Source: Diphasiastrum complanatum
Taxonomy: Eukaryota > Streptophyta > Lycopodiopsida > Lycopodiales > Lycopodiaceae
Assembly (NCBI GenBank): GCA_029204225.1
Contig: CM055111.1
Span: forward strand, 46,190,255 to 46,254,254
Direction: 5' to 3'
DNA length: 64,000 nt
The position numbers were made by a program, and so were the translations under genes. Below the pieces are notes generated by a model that saw nothing but the letters and a program-made list of their open reading frames with translations, had not been told where the DNA came from and ran no database searches. Positions 47,601 to 57,525 of the stretch are shown here, piece by piece. Each line of letters starts with the position of its first letter. The stretch's first letter is position 1.

Positions 47601-48166
47601 CTCAGAACATGAAAGAAAGTCAGAAACCCATTTAAAAACTTTCAACACTTACCCAAAAATCCTCCTCCTTAGTTCGACCTTACATATGAATAAGTACTTA
47701 GAGATAGAACAATTTTTTTATTGTTTATCTTTGCTCCGGAGAACTAGTTTTCAAAAGTACACTAAGGGATAAATCTTCCATTAGACTCCAAGCGAAAGAG
47801 TAATTTAAAATGTTAAAAATTGATGAAAGAGATTTGAATTAAAAATTAAATAATATACTATCTTTATCTCAAACTCACCACACAAAAAAACATACTCTTT
47901 GAGCATATGATCACAATAGCTTATTGCTAAACTAAAAACTCTCGAGAGTAATTGCCATGAAATATAACTTAAAAATTTAGGATTTCAAGTACTCTCCACT
48001 TGAAGTCAATCAACTTGAATGTTTAGAGTTTAGACAATAAGAGTGTTTTTCTTTAAAAAAAAGAGACACTCTCAAATTTATAAGCTTCCCTCATCTAATG
48101 AGATCACATATAATGAAGAGTATATACAAGCCGATTTGTTTATCACAAAAAGCTTTGTCATGTGCA
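44694..48166. other. Intergenic sequence without recognisable gene
   Basis: AT-rich sequence. Short frames at 44794-45069 (plus) and 45869-46180 (minus) lack any recognised domain or splice context. Nothing repeat-like was recognised apart from simple A/T runs. Confidence 0.5.
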
Positions 48167-48169
48167 TAA

Positions 48170-48297
48170 CATAGCAGTTGTGAGGAGTCATCTCAGACAC
48201 ATGGCATCATCCGGTTGGATATGAAGAGCCACATTATGAGTCATAGCAGAGATTTTAAAACGCATTTAATCTGCACCGTTGGATCACAACTGCTATG
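48170..48297. repeat. Small inverted-repeat unit, MITE-like
   Basis: CATAGCAGTTGTGA (48170-48183) and its exact inverse TCACAACTGCTATG (48284-48297) bound 128 bp. Inside are CCGGTTGGAT and CCGTTGGATC, a motif often seen in plant transposon ends. No clear target duplication was seen. Confidence 0.45.
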
Positions 48298-48298
48298 T

Positions 48299-48404
48299 CT
48301 AGTATTCGTGATTCGATGGTGGGCTACTGCTGTAGCCACCCTCGCCGCTCCAGCGGCTTGGAGTGCTACAGCCGATAGCCCACCTCCGCATCACGAATAC
48401 CTAG
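48299..48404. repeat. Long imperfect hairpin
   Basis: Arms 48299-48336 and 48365-48404 pair with a few mismatches (CTAGTATTCGTGATTCG against CGCATCACGAATACCTAG). The GC-rich loop holds a second small hairpin (GCCGCTCCAGCGGC, 48344-48357). It may be a foldback transposon or a small-RNA precursor. Confidence 0.6.
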
Positions 48405-48688
48405 TCCATTCAAATTGTTGAAAAGTTTAAAAAACAAAGATTGCATTTTAGAAAGAAAAAAAATAAAAAACTCATTTTTATTTTAGAATTCTCTTAAAAG
48501 TAATACGTTGTCTTTTAGCAAATCATCACGCAAGCTTATCGTGGCAAAGCTAGAATAATATGTAACATAAAACATAAAAGTATGGTGACAAGTTAAATAG
48601 TTTTTTACAGACTAATATTAAATGCAATAAAATTTTTATAATGGTTGGTAGTGTTTTTTTTTTGTAAGGCATGATGTAAAATAATGAA

Positions 48689-48750
48689 AGGATATAATGG
48701 CTCCTTGCTAGTATTCACGACTAGAGGTTGAATAATAGCCATTATATCCT
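48689..48750. repeat. Short hairpin
   Basis: AGGATATAATGGCT (48689-48702) is exactly inverted as AGCCATTATATCCT (48737-48750) around a 34 base loop. Confidence 0.6.
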
Positions 48751-49086
48751 CATTATAATTCTTTAAAAAAAAATTGCAAAGAAATAGTGGCTCGTCTTCT
48801 CATCTTGCTATGGCGAGACAGAGCCATCTATACAATGGGCCTCCTACCAAGCATTATATATTCCATGTTTTTTTGTTGTTTTGGCTTCAACGAGCCTTTG
48901 ACGTGCATTGAAGTTTGCAAAGATTTCCAGACTTTCTAATCTTCAAGTTGAAAGAAGAAGGCCCGGCAGCACGTCGAATTGAAGCTCTACCCTGATCAAG
49001 TTTAGGCTGATGAGCGACGAGCCTTTATCGAACGTGAACGAGGATCGGGAGGATCGTAAGACGAGGACCTGGTAACGAGGATCGTA

Positions 49087-49112
49087 AGGAGGAGGAGGAG
49101 GAGGAGCGAGCG
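49087..49112 (+). promoter_or_regulatory. (GGA)n leader of the seryl-tRNA synthetase gene
   Basis: A run of GGA triplets immediately precedes the ATG at 49113. The leader back to about 48960 is CG-richer than its surroundings, as expected of a transcribed 5' end. No TATA box was assigned. Confidence 0.35.
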
Positions 49113-52100
49113 ATGGCGATTGGCATGGGCCTAGGGATCAAGCAAGCTGCAACTAACGCATTCTTTCCTTTATCGCCTCTTCATCTGCCGTTCTTCCTTC
49201 GTCATAGCTTTTTACCCTTTCGTCTTCATGTTCTTGCAACAGATATCCCTCGTTCTTCTGCATTTTCGTCCTTTGGCACATCATCCGTGAATATTATGTC
49301 ATGGCCATGCCTGCTGAGAAACGGCTATGGCAGGGTGCAAATGTCTGGGAGGCAAGATATTATTGCCATTTCTTCTTGGAATGCGGCCCCTTGTAAATCA
49401 CGGAGTGTGGTGGCCGCAGCTTCGGCTGAAACCCTTGTTACCAAGAAAGAGCGGCCTTCTGCTGGCAATTCATCTGCAATAGAAAAGAAAGACAGCGATG
49501 GCCCAGACAGGACATCATGGCGGCCTAGCATCGATTTCAAGTGGATCCGTGATAACAAAGATGCAATGGCGGCAAACGTTATCAACAGGAAAACAGCTGC
49601 TGATGTGGAAAAAGTAGTGCAGCTATATGAACAATCTTGCCACTTACGAGGGGTTGGTTTCGTCATAATCTCCAGATTTACTGCAATGTTGATTTTGGAT
49701 TATACTCCAAAGAGATAGACGCCATTGTGGTATCACTAAGTTAAGCTCTTTAAAGATGGCATGAGAACGAAGTTTATGAAGAAATAGTGCATGGATATGA
49801 TCATAATAATTAGTTCGAGTTTATATAAGGCAACTATATATGCAGGAGGTGGACAAGTTGCGAGCTGAGAGGAATGCAGTTGCAAATGCAATGAAGGGGA
49901 AAGTTGAAGCATCAAAAAGGGAAGAGCTTATTGAACAAGGTATTGTACACTCATTCGTTATCTTTTAAAGAGCCATTACGTCATAAGTCATCGAGTACTG
50001 TCATATCATGACATGCAAGGAGCGTTTTGAAATCGTAACCATGAAATCTAGTGCCAAAGACAATCTTGTAGTATGAGTTGTTGTGGTGTTCTCTTTCACT
50101 TCTTTTTCCCGTATTATGGATCTCGTGTTAAATATATGAATAATCTAGTCATGTTAAGGACGTTTCGTGTTTAGGGAAGCAGCTAAAAGAACGTCTAGCT
50201 GGACTAGAAGAGCAGCTGACGAAAATTTCAGAGCTTCTTTACTTTGAAGGGCAACGCATCCCCAATACAACACATCCGAGTGTTCCTATTGGTCCAGAGG
50301 AGAATGCCGTTGTCAGAAAGCAGGTAGGCTGGATCCATCAAGGAGAGGCGCTAGTGTTTTGGCCCGTAGTGGTAGTATTGCTACATCAATTCATCAGATG
50401 TGAATACTGCTCATTACTGTCGACTGTTCATTGCCGTCGGTTATCAAGTGATGTGTTGTTTTTTATGATTGTGAAGCTGTTAGGCTTTGACAGGTTGGTG
50501 TTAAAAGAGAATTCACTTTTCCAGTTAAAGATCACATGGAGCTTGGGCTTGCTCTTGACTTGTTCGATTTTGAGGCCGCAGCAGAGGTACATCTAATGAC
50601 GTAAGTTGTGGTGTTTGGGAATAAGTTTCATTCCCTTGTTGTTGCTCCTGTAAGAGTAAAATCGAAATCCTTATCTAAGATTTGGATGTTAACTGTAGTA
50701 GTCACTCAACATAACGTTTGAGCCATACATGATGTTCATTGTTCATAGATTGTAAGTATTTATTCTGGGTAACTTGTACAGTTTGCTAAATTCAAGCTGT
50801 GGCATACATTTTCACAGCATAATAATTAGAATATCAATTCATCAAACTGACACTTCATGGTTAAATCTGTGAAGACAGTGTTTAGTATCACCACGTATCT
50901 TCTATTTTACACTAATGATTAACAAATCATCTGAGTATGTTTGCATGCCAATCATTTAAAATTTTGTGTTTCAACTGATCATGTGGGAGATTTTTTGTAG
51001 TTGCAATCTGTTTGAAAAGCACCTATTGAGTTCTATGCCCCCATGCTACACTGTGACCACAATGTGCTTTGTAAAACCTTCTCCTTACCAATTACAGCCA
51101 AGCCCCTTCCTGCCACCTTGTAGACTGACCCTTAGAGGTTCTATCATGGTACATTGGGGAGATGGTGCTTCAAAACAAATTTCTGTGATGCCCCTAAGTT
51201 AACGACATATTTTATAGTTTGTATAGCATTTGACCTATTGTGGACCCTAAGTCAATATTGGACTTCCTGGCAGTAGTTGATGTTTGTTCTATGTTCTTAG
51301 TTGGAGATTACTTTCTGTTCATCATCTGTTGAATTCTTTGTTCAATGATTTATTTGCGAACATGTTTATAACTTGGTATCTTAGGACTTTCCAAGGTTGA
51401 GCAAGACTTTTGTTGCATTGGAGATCTTTCTAGTAGGGCATTGAATGAAGATCAATGTTACAATGATTAGGCTTTTGACAAGCTGTGACTGTTATCATAG
51501 CAAACAGCTGGCAATATTGATCATCGTTGCTGTCTTGTATCTTGTTATCTCACTGGAAGATAGCTTTCTGCCTCCTCCAGGTAAGCGGTAACAAGTTTTA
51601 CTATCTAAAAAATGAAGCGGTGCTTTTGGAGCTTGCACTTATAAATTGGTCAGTGGCGCAATTAACTAGGAAGGGGTTTGTTCCTTTAAGCACCCCTGAT
51701 ATCGTCAGATCTAATGTTGTGGAGAAGTGCGGCTTTCAACCACGAGGACAGAATACTCAGGTACTGTGTTAAGACAATCTATATGGTCTCTAAATTTGTT
51801 GCACGAAGCAAGAGAATGCTATTTGTGATGAGTATCTCTGAAGTTCTGTATATTTTGTCCTTTCCTTTTAGACTGGCTGAGAGGCAAGCTGTCTCAGTTA
51901 GATTTTGCAAACCTTGTAATGCTCTGAACCACTTTGTGCTTCCAATGTTGAAGTTTATTTTAAGTTTTCTGTTTAATTCTGTGATCTTTTGTATTTTCTT
52001 CATGCTTGTTAGTTATTTGCATTAAGTTTGATTAGTGATTTTGATTTCTGCAGATTTACTCCATAGAAGGTACAGATCTTTGCTTGGCAGGGACTGCGGA

Positions 52101-52514
52101 GATTCCTGTTGGGGGACTTTATATGGACCAGATAGTTTCCAACTCTGTACTACCCTTAAAGCTGGTAGCATTTTCGCACTGTTTTCGAACAGAAGCTGGT
52201 GCAGCTGGTTCTGCTACAAGGTCTTGACTTCTGCTTTATCTCTTCCGAGAATAGTCTTTGTTGTTTGATCTCATTTCCAGTTGCTGTATAAACAAAGTTT
52301 CTTTTGTGAACTTAGTATAGAAACACTTCTTTCTCATTGCTCATGTGGCAGGTACTTATTTGACTACCTTGTACTGCAGGGGGTTGTACCGTGTGCATCA
52401 GTTCAGCAAAGTTGAAATGTTCATCATCTGCTGCCCTGAACATAGTGAGGCATTTCATGAGGAGTTAATAAGTATTGAAGAGGAGCTATTTGATTCGCTG
52501 GGCTTGCATTTCAA
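49113..52514 (+). CDS. Organellar seryl-tRNA synthetase, exons 1-7 (3' end missing)
   Basis: The enzyme charges tRNA-Ser with serine. Exons: 49113-49652, 49846-49939, 50175-50323, 50494-50586, 51581-51760, 52054-52220 and 52380-52514, all with GT...AG introns and consistent phases, about 452 codons. The first 135 or so residues are Ser/Arg-rich with few acids, a likely plastid or mitochondrial transit peptide. Next come [19 protein letters not shown] and the N-terminal coiled arm ([19 protein letters not shown]). The class II core follows: [16 protein letters not shown], the [12 protein letters not shown] serine region, then motif 2 ([11 protein letters not shown] ... [14 protein letters not shown]). 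The coding ends in HFK at a GTAAAT donor. Motif 3 and the last 100 or so residues are not in the window. An LTR starts 166 bases downstream. It is either a huge repeat-filled intron or a broken gene. The start is the first ATG; an internal Met near residue 69 could serve a second product. Confidence 0.9.
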
Positions 52515-53090
52515 GTAAATTTTCTTTTCTCCCTATCTTTCAGTTGCGGAAGTCGAGAATTTGGACAATGTGAAAAGAAGCAACTTGGGGGTTAGTTGAG
52601 GGAACAAACAGAGCACCGAAGATGGATGTTCTGCAAGTAATTTTGAAGTCACAGAGATTTATGGAGCAAAGGAAGGAGGTGTCATGCCCACGATTGGTCT
52701 CGGGTAGCGTGTCCACGCTAGGGATCAGTAGACCAACAACCTGTAAGTTAATTGTGACTATAGGGAAATTGGGGCCCTTATGTGCAAGGTCATAATTAAT
52801 GGTTGTAGGCCTAAAGTCATGATGGTGGATTTGTATGGGTCTATCAGTAAGTCATTGGGGAACTGGATGACGTGGCCCAGATAGGCCGCAGAGGTGTCCA
52901 GTGAGGTGTCACAGTGCACTACTAGTGGTGCATGGGCCTTGGAGGGTATAAGTATACCTATTGGGCTCTCACTAGTGTATGCTTGATTGCATGACTGGTA
53001 GCCGTATGCTGCTGGTGTGTGATGCCTCATTCCTCTTTGTGATTGATCTATAGCTTGGGGGCTAGATCCGTTCGATCTAGCATATCTAGC

Positions 53091-53754
53091 CCCCTTATGG
53101 ATATCTCAAATCTACAAAACCGGAAACTCGACAAGCTTAAAAGATATATTGGTGAATTTCTTAAACTTTAATTAACCCGTTTTCTTGTGATTCCTTGGAA
53201 GGTTATTTTTTATTACCCGTTGACCTTGGACGATGTCATAGAAATGGTTAATGGTAACGTTTTCTAAATTGTTTTCCTTACTTAAATCTTCAAAAAGTCC
53301 TTTTCTGATTTACAAGTTTTTTCTCAAATCTCTTCCTAGAAACTTCTTCTCAGGCAAAATCTTAATTGATATGCAACCCTTGGAAACTCGTGTTGTTTCT
53401 TGTAATGGGGGAGAAGTAGGAAGAAAAGAGAATTATCAAACATCTATCATAGATTCCAGGAGGAATCTGTTATATCAATAGATGGTGGACCTGTTTCAAG
53501 AATCAAAAACGATAGGATATTTTGATATTTTGATATCTGGTTTGAAGATGTAAAATAAGGAAAACAATTTAGAAAACGTTACCATTAACCATTTCTGTGA
53601 CATCGTCCAAGGTCAACGGGTAATAAAAAATCACCTTCCAAGGAATCACAAAAAAACGGGTTAATTAAAGTTTAAGAAATTCACCAATATATCTTTTATA
53701 AAGAAATAGCTTGTCGGGTTTCCGGTTTTGTAGATTTGAGATATCCATAAGGGG
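53091..53754. repeat. Large inverted repeat, about 200 bp arms
   Basis: 53091-53300 is nearly the exact inverse of 53537-53754, from CCCCTTATGGATATCTC at the outer end to TAAATCTTCAAA at the inner end. The spacer is about 235 bp. A piece of the spacer and right arm (53450-53550) recurs in inverse at 55783-55880. Confidence 0.85.
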
Positions 53755-53950
53755 TCATGACCAATATTTCAAATTTTCGACAAAACACCCGCTTTATGAC
53801 CCATAGTATTTGGCATCGTTTAAATTTACGGCCATACTAAGGTCAAACTGATCCAGTTAGTTTTAGATCTTTATTTTGGAATCGCCTGCGTCCCATACGA
53901 CAGGTTCTTCCTCCATGAAAGCCCTCCACTTCCTGATCAAAGCGTCACAA

Positions 53951-55250
53951 ATTTTTTTTTTCAAGTATATGAAGTTCTCGGAAATCATTCACAAATTCCA
54001 ACTTCATAAAACAATTTCCAATTCATATTTTCTTTCACCCCTTTTCATAATCTCTCCGGTCTCTGAAAGGATAATAGGTTTCGTCCTAACATGCCTTGAG
54101 TGACAGATTTAGAAATGGGAAATAATGAGTCGGCTTTTTCTTGTTCTTATACCATATTGTGTTGGTATGCCCCAGCTTCAAGCACATCAAGAAGACAACT
54201 TTTTTCGTTTCATTTTAGTCTTTCCATCTTAGGCTTCTAGGCCGAAAAAAAATGACACGAAAAAAATGACACCTTGGTCAAAAAAAACCCCAAGAATTCT
54301 CGGACATAGGTGTCCAATTTCGTCAATTTTGAAAAAAGCCTTACAGAATTCCTCCAAGAATTCAGCTCAATCACCAGTTTTATGGCTTGCATCCTCCACC
54401 ACGAGGCCTTATCCAAAGCAACAACAAAAACCGAAAAATTTTGCTTCTTTATTCTAGGATGTTGTGTAAGCTAAAGTAGCTTGACCAATGATTTATCCAG
54501 TCATTGACAACTTCGGGGCTTTAATCGCCGGAAAAATTTTCGGTTGTTAGCCCAAGCTGTATACCTTAATGGCTAATTATCGATTGAATAGATTTTGCAT
54601 TTGTTTTTTTTTATTTATTGCCTAGATAAAATTCCAACACACTGTGGTCCAAGATTTGCAACCATGTGTTTAACATTTCAGGGGGTCATCACGGTCAACT
54701 GATGTTGGGCAAATTTTCATTTGCCCCCCCCTCACTAAAATTTCATTCTATTTATTTGCATATGAAAACCAAAAAATTAAAATTTTTTACGTTCGGTTGA
54801 ACTCATTGCGGGTATAATTTTTCTAATAGAGCAATGCCCAAAAAAACGTAGTTTTTAACGGACCATAACGTGCTTATAGAATTTATACCAATGATCATTG
54901 CAAAATGGATTTTGTGCAACAAATATGCCGAAAAAACCAGTATATGCATCAGAATCTAATTCACACAACTTTCGAAGCCATTACGATTCAACCTTAACTG
55001 CCTTATTAATTTTGTAGTCTATAACTACTAAGAAGTGCCCATGGAAACTTAAAAAACAAAAACAAACATTCCTTGGCAAAAAACCTCCAACCACCCCCCC
55101 CGCCCCCCTTCTACCAACCATGCACATATATTAGTTAACAAAACATTTTGTTAACACTTAGTTAACCTACCCCCCCTTCCCCCCCTTTCCCTCATAAAAA
55201 TGGGCTCCTCGGGCCTCTAGAACTCTCGACCAAAAGGCCCGAACCCGAAC

Positions 55251-55312
<62 letters not shown>

Positions 55313-55960
55313 GGCCCAGAAGAATGGTTGGGCACGCGCCAACTCTACACCCTTTTCTCACATGTTTTTGCAGTAGATAGATGTGGAGGGCGCACTGCAT
55401 GCAGCAGGAGGAGCGCGGTTCTGGAGGTTGCCTCGTTTTTCCATTTACTTACACATAAAACAGAAGATATTTAAGCTTCTGCTCTTGCTTGAAGCATTAG
55501 ATACCTTTCTTCTGCTGTTTTTGCAGATTATAGCTTGCTTGTAGGGCGCTTTTACTGTTGCTTAGCCTTACTTTGCTTTCACATATGCATAAGCAATCCA
55601 TTCTTACAGATCTACATTAAGTAGGCTTTATAAGACCTGAAAAACAAGGTACTATCAAATTCCAAGGCCTAGCTATGGAGTATCATAACAGTTGCAACAA
55701 AATTCCCTAGTTCTGACACAAATCAATCGGACTTGTGATCAGCCACTCTTCTACCCAAGACTGTTTTCTAATTTCCTTATTTTACATCTTCAAACCAGAT
55801 ATCAAAATATCCTATCGTTTCTAATTCTTGAAACAGGTCCACCATCTATTGATATAACAAATTCCTCCTGGAATCTATGATAAATATGATTTGGAAATTG
55901 TTTTATGAAGTTGGAATTTGTAAATAATTCTCGAGAACTTCATATACTTATAATTATTTT
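53951..55960. repeat. Second inverted-repeat pair
   Basis: 53951-54030 (AAGTATATGAAGTTCTCGG...AAACAATTTCCAA) and 55882-55960 are inverse copies over about 75 bp and may be the ends of a DNA element. Between them lie unassigned AT-rich sequence, poly-C/poly-G runs (54724-54731, 55096-55110, 55170-55188) and the GA microsatellite. No transposase was seen. Confidence 0.55.
55253..55310. repeat. (GA)n microsatellite
   Basis: About 28 uninterrupted GA units. Confidence 0.97.
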
Positions 55961-56109
55961 TTCTCATTCCTCTTTGTGATTGATCTATAGCTTGGGAGCT
56001 AGATCCGTTCGATCTAGGTTTGGTTGGGTTGGTTTGTCCACCATCCGTTTCCCTTGTGTTGCTTGTGATTAGCATGCTTAGAATAGGATCCTTGGTTTAG
56101 GACTTTACA

Positions 56110-56710
56110 TTGGCATCAGAGAGTTCTAAGCACGTTTTGCCATTGATTTGGTGAAAATTCGAACCTCTTCCAGGTGCAATTATTGGTTGTGTGGTATGTG
56201 CACTACCAGGTATACAATCGATTCAGTTGTTAAGCACTTCAAATCTGTGTTTAAGAAGTAGATTTAGATTTTCTTGATCCACTTATGTTGCCGATTACTT
56301 CATTAGGAGCACTTTTCTTGTAGCAACAGTTTCAATTAGAGGAAATGGCGGTATTTACGGTTTTTTGGTTCTTCACATAACAGTGAGTTATGTATTTTTA
56401 GTATTGGCTGTCTTTTGGTTTTGTGACAAAGCCAAGTTTGGCTTAAGTCCAGGAAAAGCAAGAAAGAGGCTCAATAAGACTAATCTTTTGTTGTAATGTT
56501 GGTGATTTCTTACAGGGTTTGCATGGCGGGTTTTTGGTGATTTACAGGACTATACCGTAGTTTTGGCACATTAACAGTGTTCCGCAGGCTTATGTGAACC
56601 AGTAAAGCCATTCTTTGGAGGGTATGGGTTACAAGAAAGCCTATCCTGTGTTTTAGGATGAGGCAACCTGCAAATCAAGATTTTTTGGGAAAAGTTTGGC
56701 AGCACGTACC
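56110..56710 (+). other. Leader of the 52.7 kb LTR element
   Basis: Begins with the primer site TGGCATCAGAGAG. About 600 bp of G/T-rich leader follow without a gene, up to the insertion of the next Copia at 56711. Confidence 0.4.
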
Positions 56711-57101
56711 TGTTGAAATAAATGCCTATTTTGCCCCTTTAAGGCTTGTATACTTGTAACTTGTAAGTTGTGCATAAGACATGGGGGTAAAACATTTATG
56801 TACATAGTACACCCCACTTGTGCTAATTAGGCAAGTGAATCAAGTAGGTTAAGGACCCATGTGGGTTCTAGAGCTAGAATTAGCAAGACACCACCTCTAT
56901 ACATAACATGCTATATGTAGCCCAAACTTTGGAGGGGTTTCCACGCCCTACTACACTTTGAATATTCATTCATGTTGTGTGAGCTTTGAAGTCCTCTCTC
57001 TCTTGCTTTTGTGTTCTACTCCATAGCTGGTTTTCTGAAGCTTTCATAGTGTGCTTACTATGCTGTTATGATACTCCATAGCTAGGCCTTGGAATTTGAC
57101 A
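56711..57101 (+). repeat. 5' LTR of Copia C (391 bp)
   Basis: Starts TGTTGAAATAAATGCC and ends AATTTGACA, directly followed by the primer site. The length is typical of a compact Copia LTR. No partner is visible. Confidence 0.82.
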
Positions 57102-57115
57102 TGGTATCAGAGCAG
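57102..57115 (+). other. Primer-binding site of Copia C
   Basis: TGGTATCAGAGCAG abuts the LTR, a perfect initiator tRNA-Met type site. Confidence 0.92.
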
Positions 57116-57525
57116 GTTATGTTGCCTGTGGTGTGGTGAAAGCTTGGACCTGTTTTTTGATCAGATTCCTGCCATTCCTGGAGAGCAGCTTACCTTTGAG
57201 GAGGGAGCACTTTTTGTAGGGGCATCTGATCTCTGTGCTATCTGCATGGTTGGAGTACTGTTGGCAAGGGGAGTACAGGGAGCCAAAAAGTTTCTAATTT
57301 GAGACAAAAATTTTTGAGTCTTTTTGGACAGCCAGGACTGTAGGAGGGCGCTTTCTACAGTGGGGACTTCAGTGAAAGTTCTGAGTGGATCTTGGACAAG
57401 GGCTAGGACATCCATACAGGGGGATAGTTTCAAATCCAGAAGCTGAGGGTTATTGAGCAAGTGGCTGCATACCCTAGTTGGGTGAAAACCCCAGTTTGCC
57501 TTTTGTGTTTTATTTCTATCCAGCT

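Larger units (their letters stand above)
52680..56109 (+). repeat. LTR of a retrotransposon, interrupted by foldback sequence
   Basis: TGTCATGCCCACG at 52680 has the look of a plant Gypsy LTR start. TTTACA at 56104-56109 followed by TGGCATCAGAGAG (tRNA-Met type primer site, 56111-56123) looks like its end. About 2.9 kb of foldback-rich sequence (roughly 53081-55966) lies between, flanked by a 55 bp direct repeat (53028-53080 and 55966-56018). No second LTR is in the window. Confidence 0.5.

Noticed and set aside
53251-53481. Possible small gene in the inverted-repeat spacer
   Set aside because: No conserved pattern, and the frame crosses the repeat arm; foldback sequence explains it.
55167-55400. 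Minus-strand frame with Ser-Leu repeats
   Set aside because: Translation of the (GA)n microsatellite.
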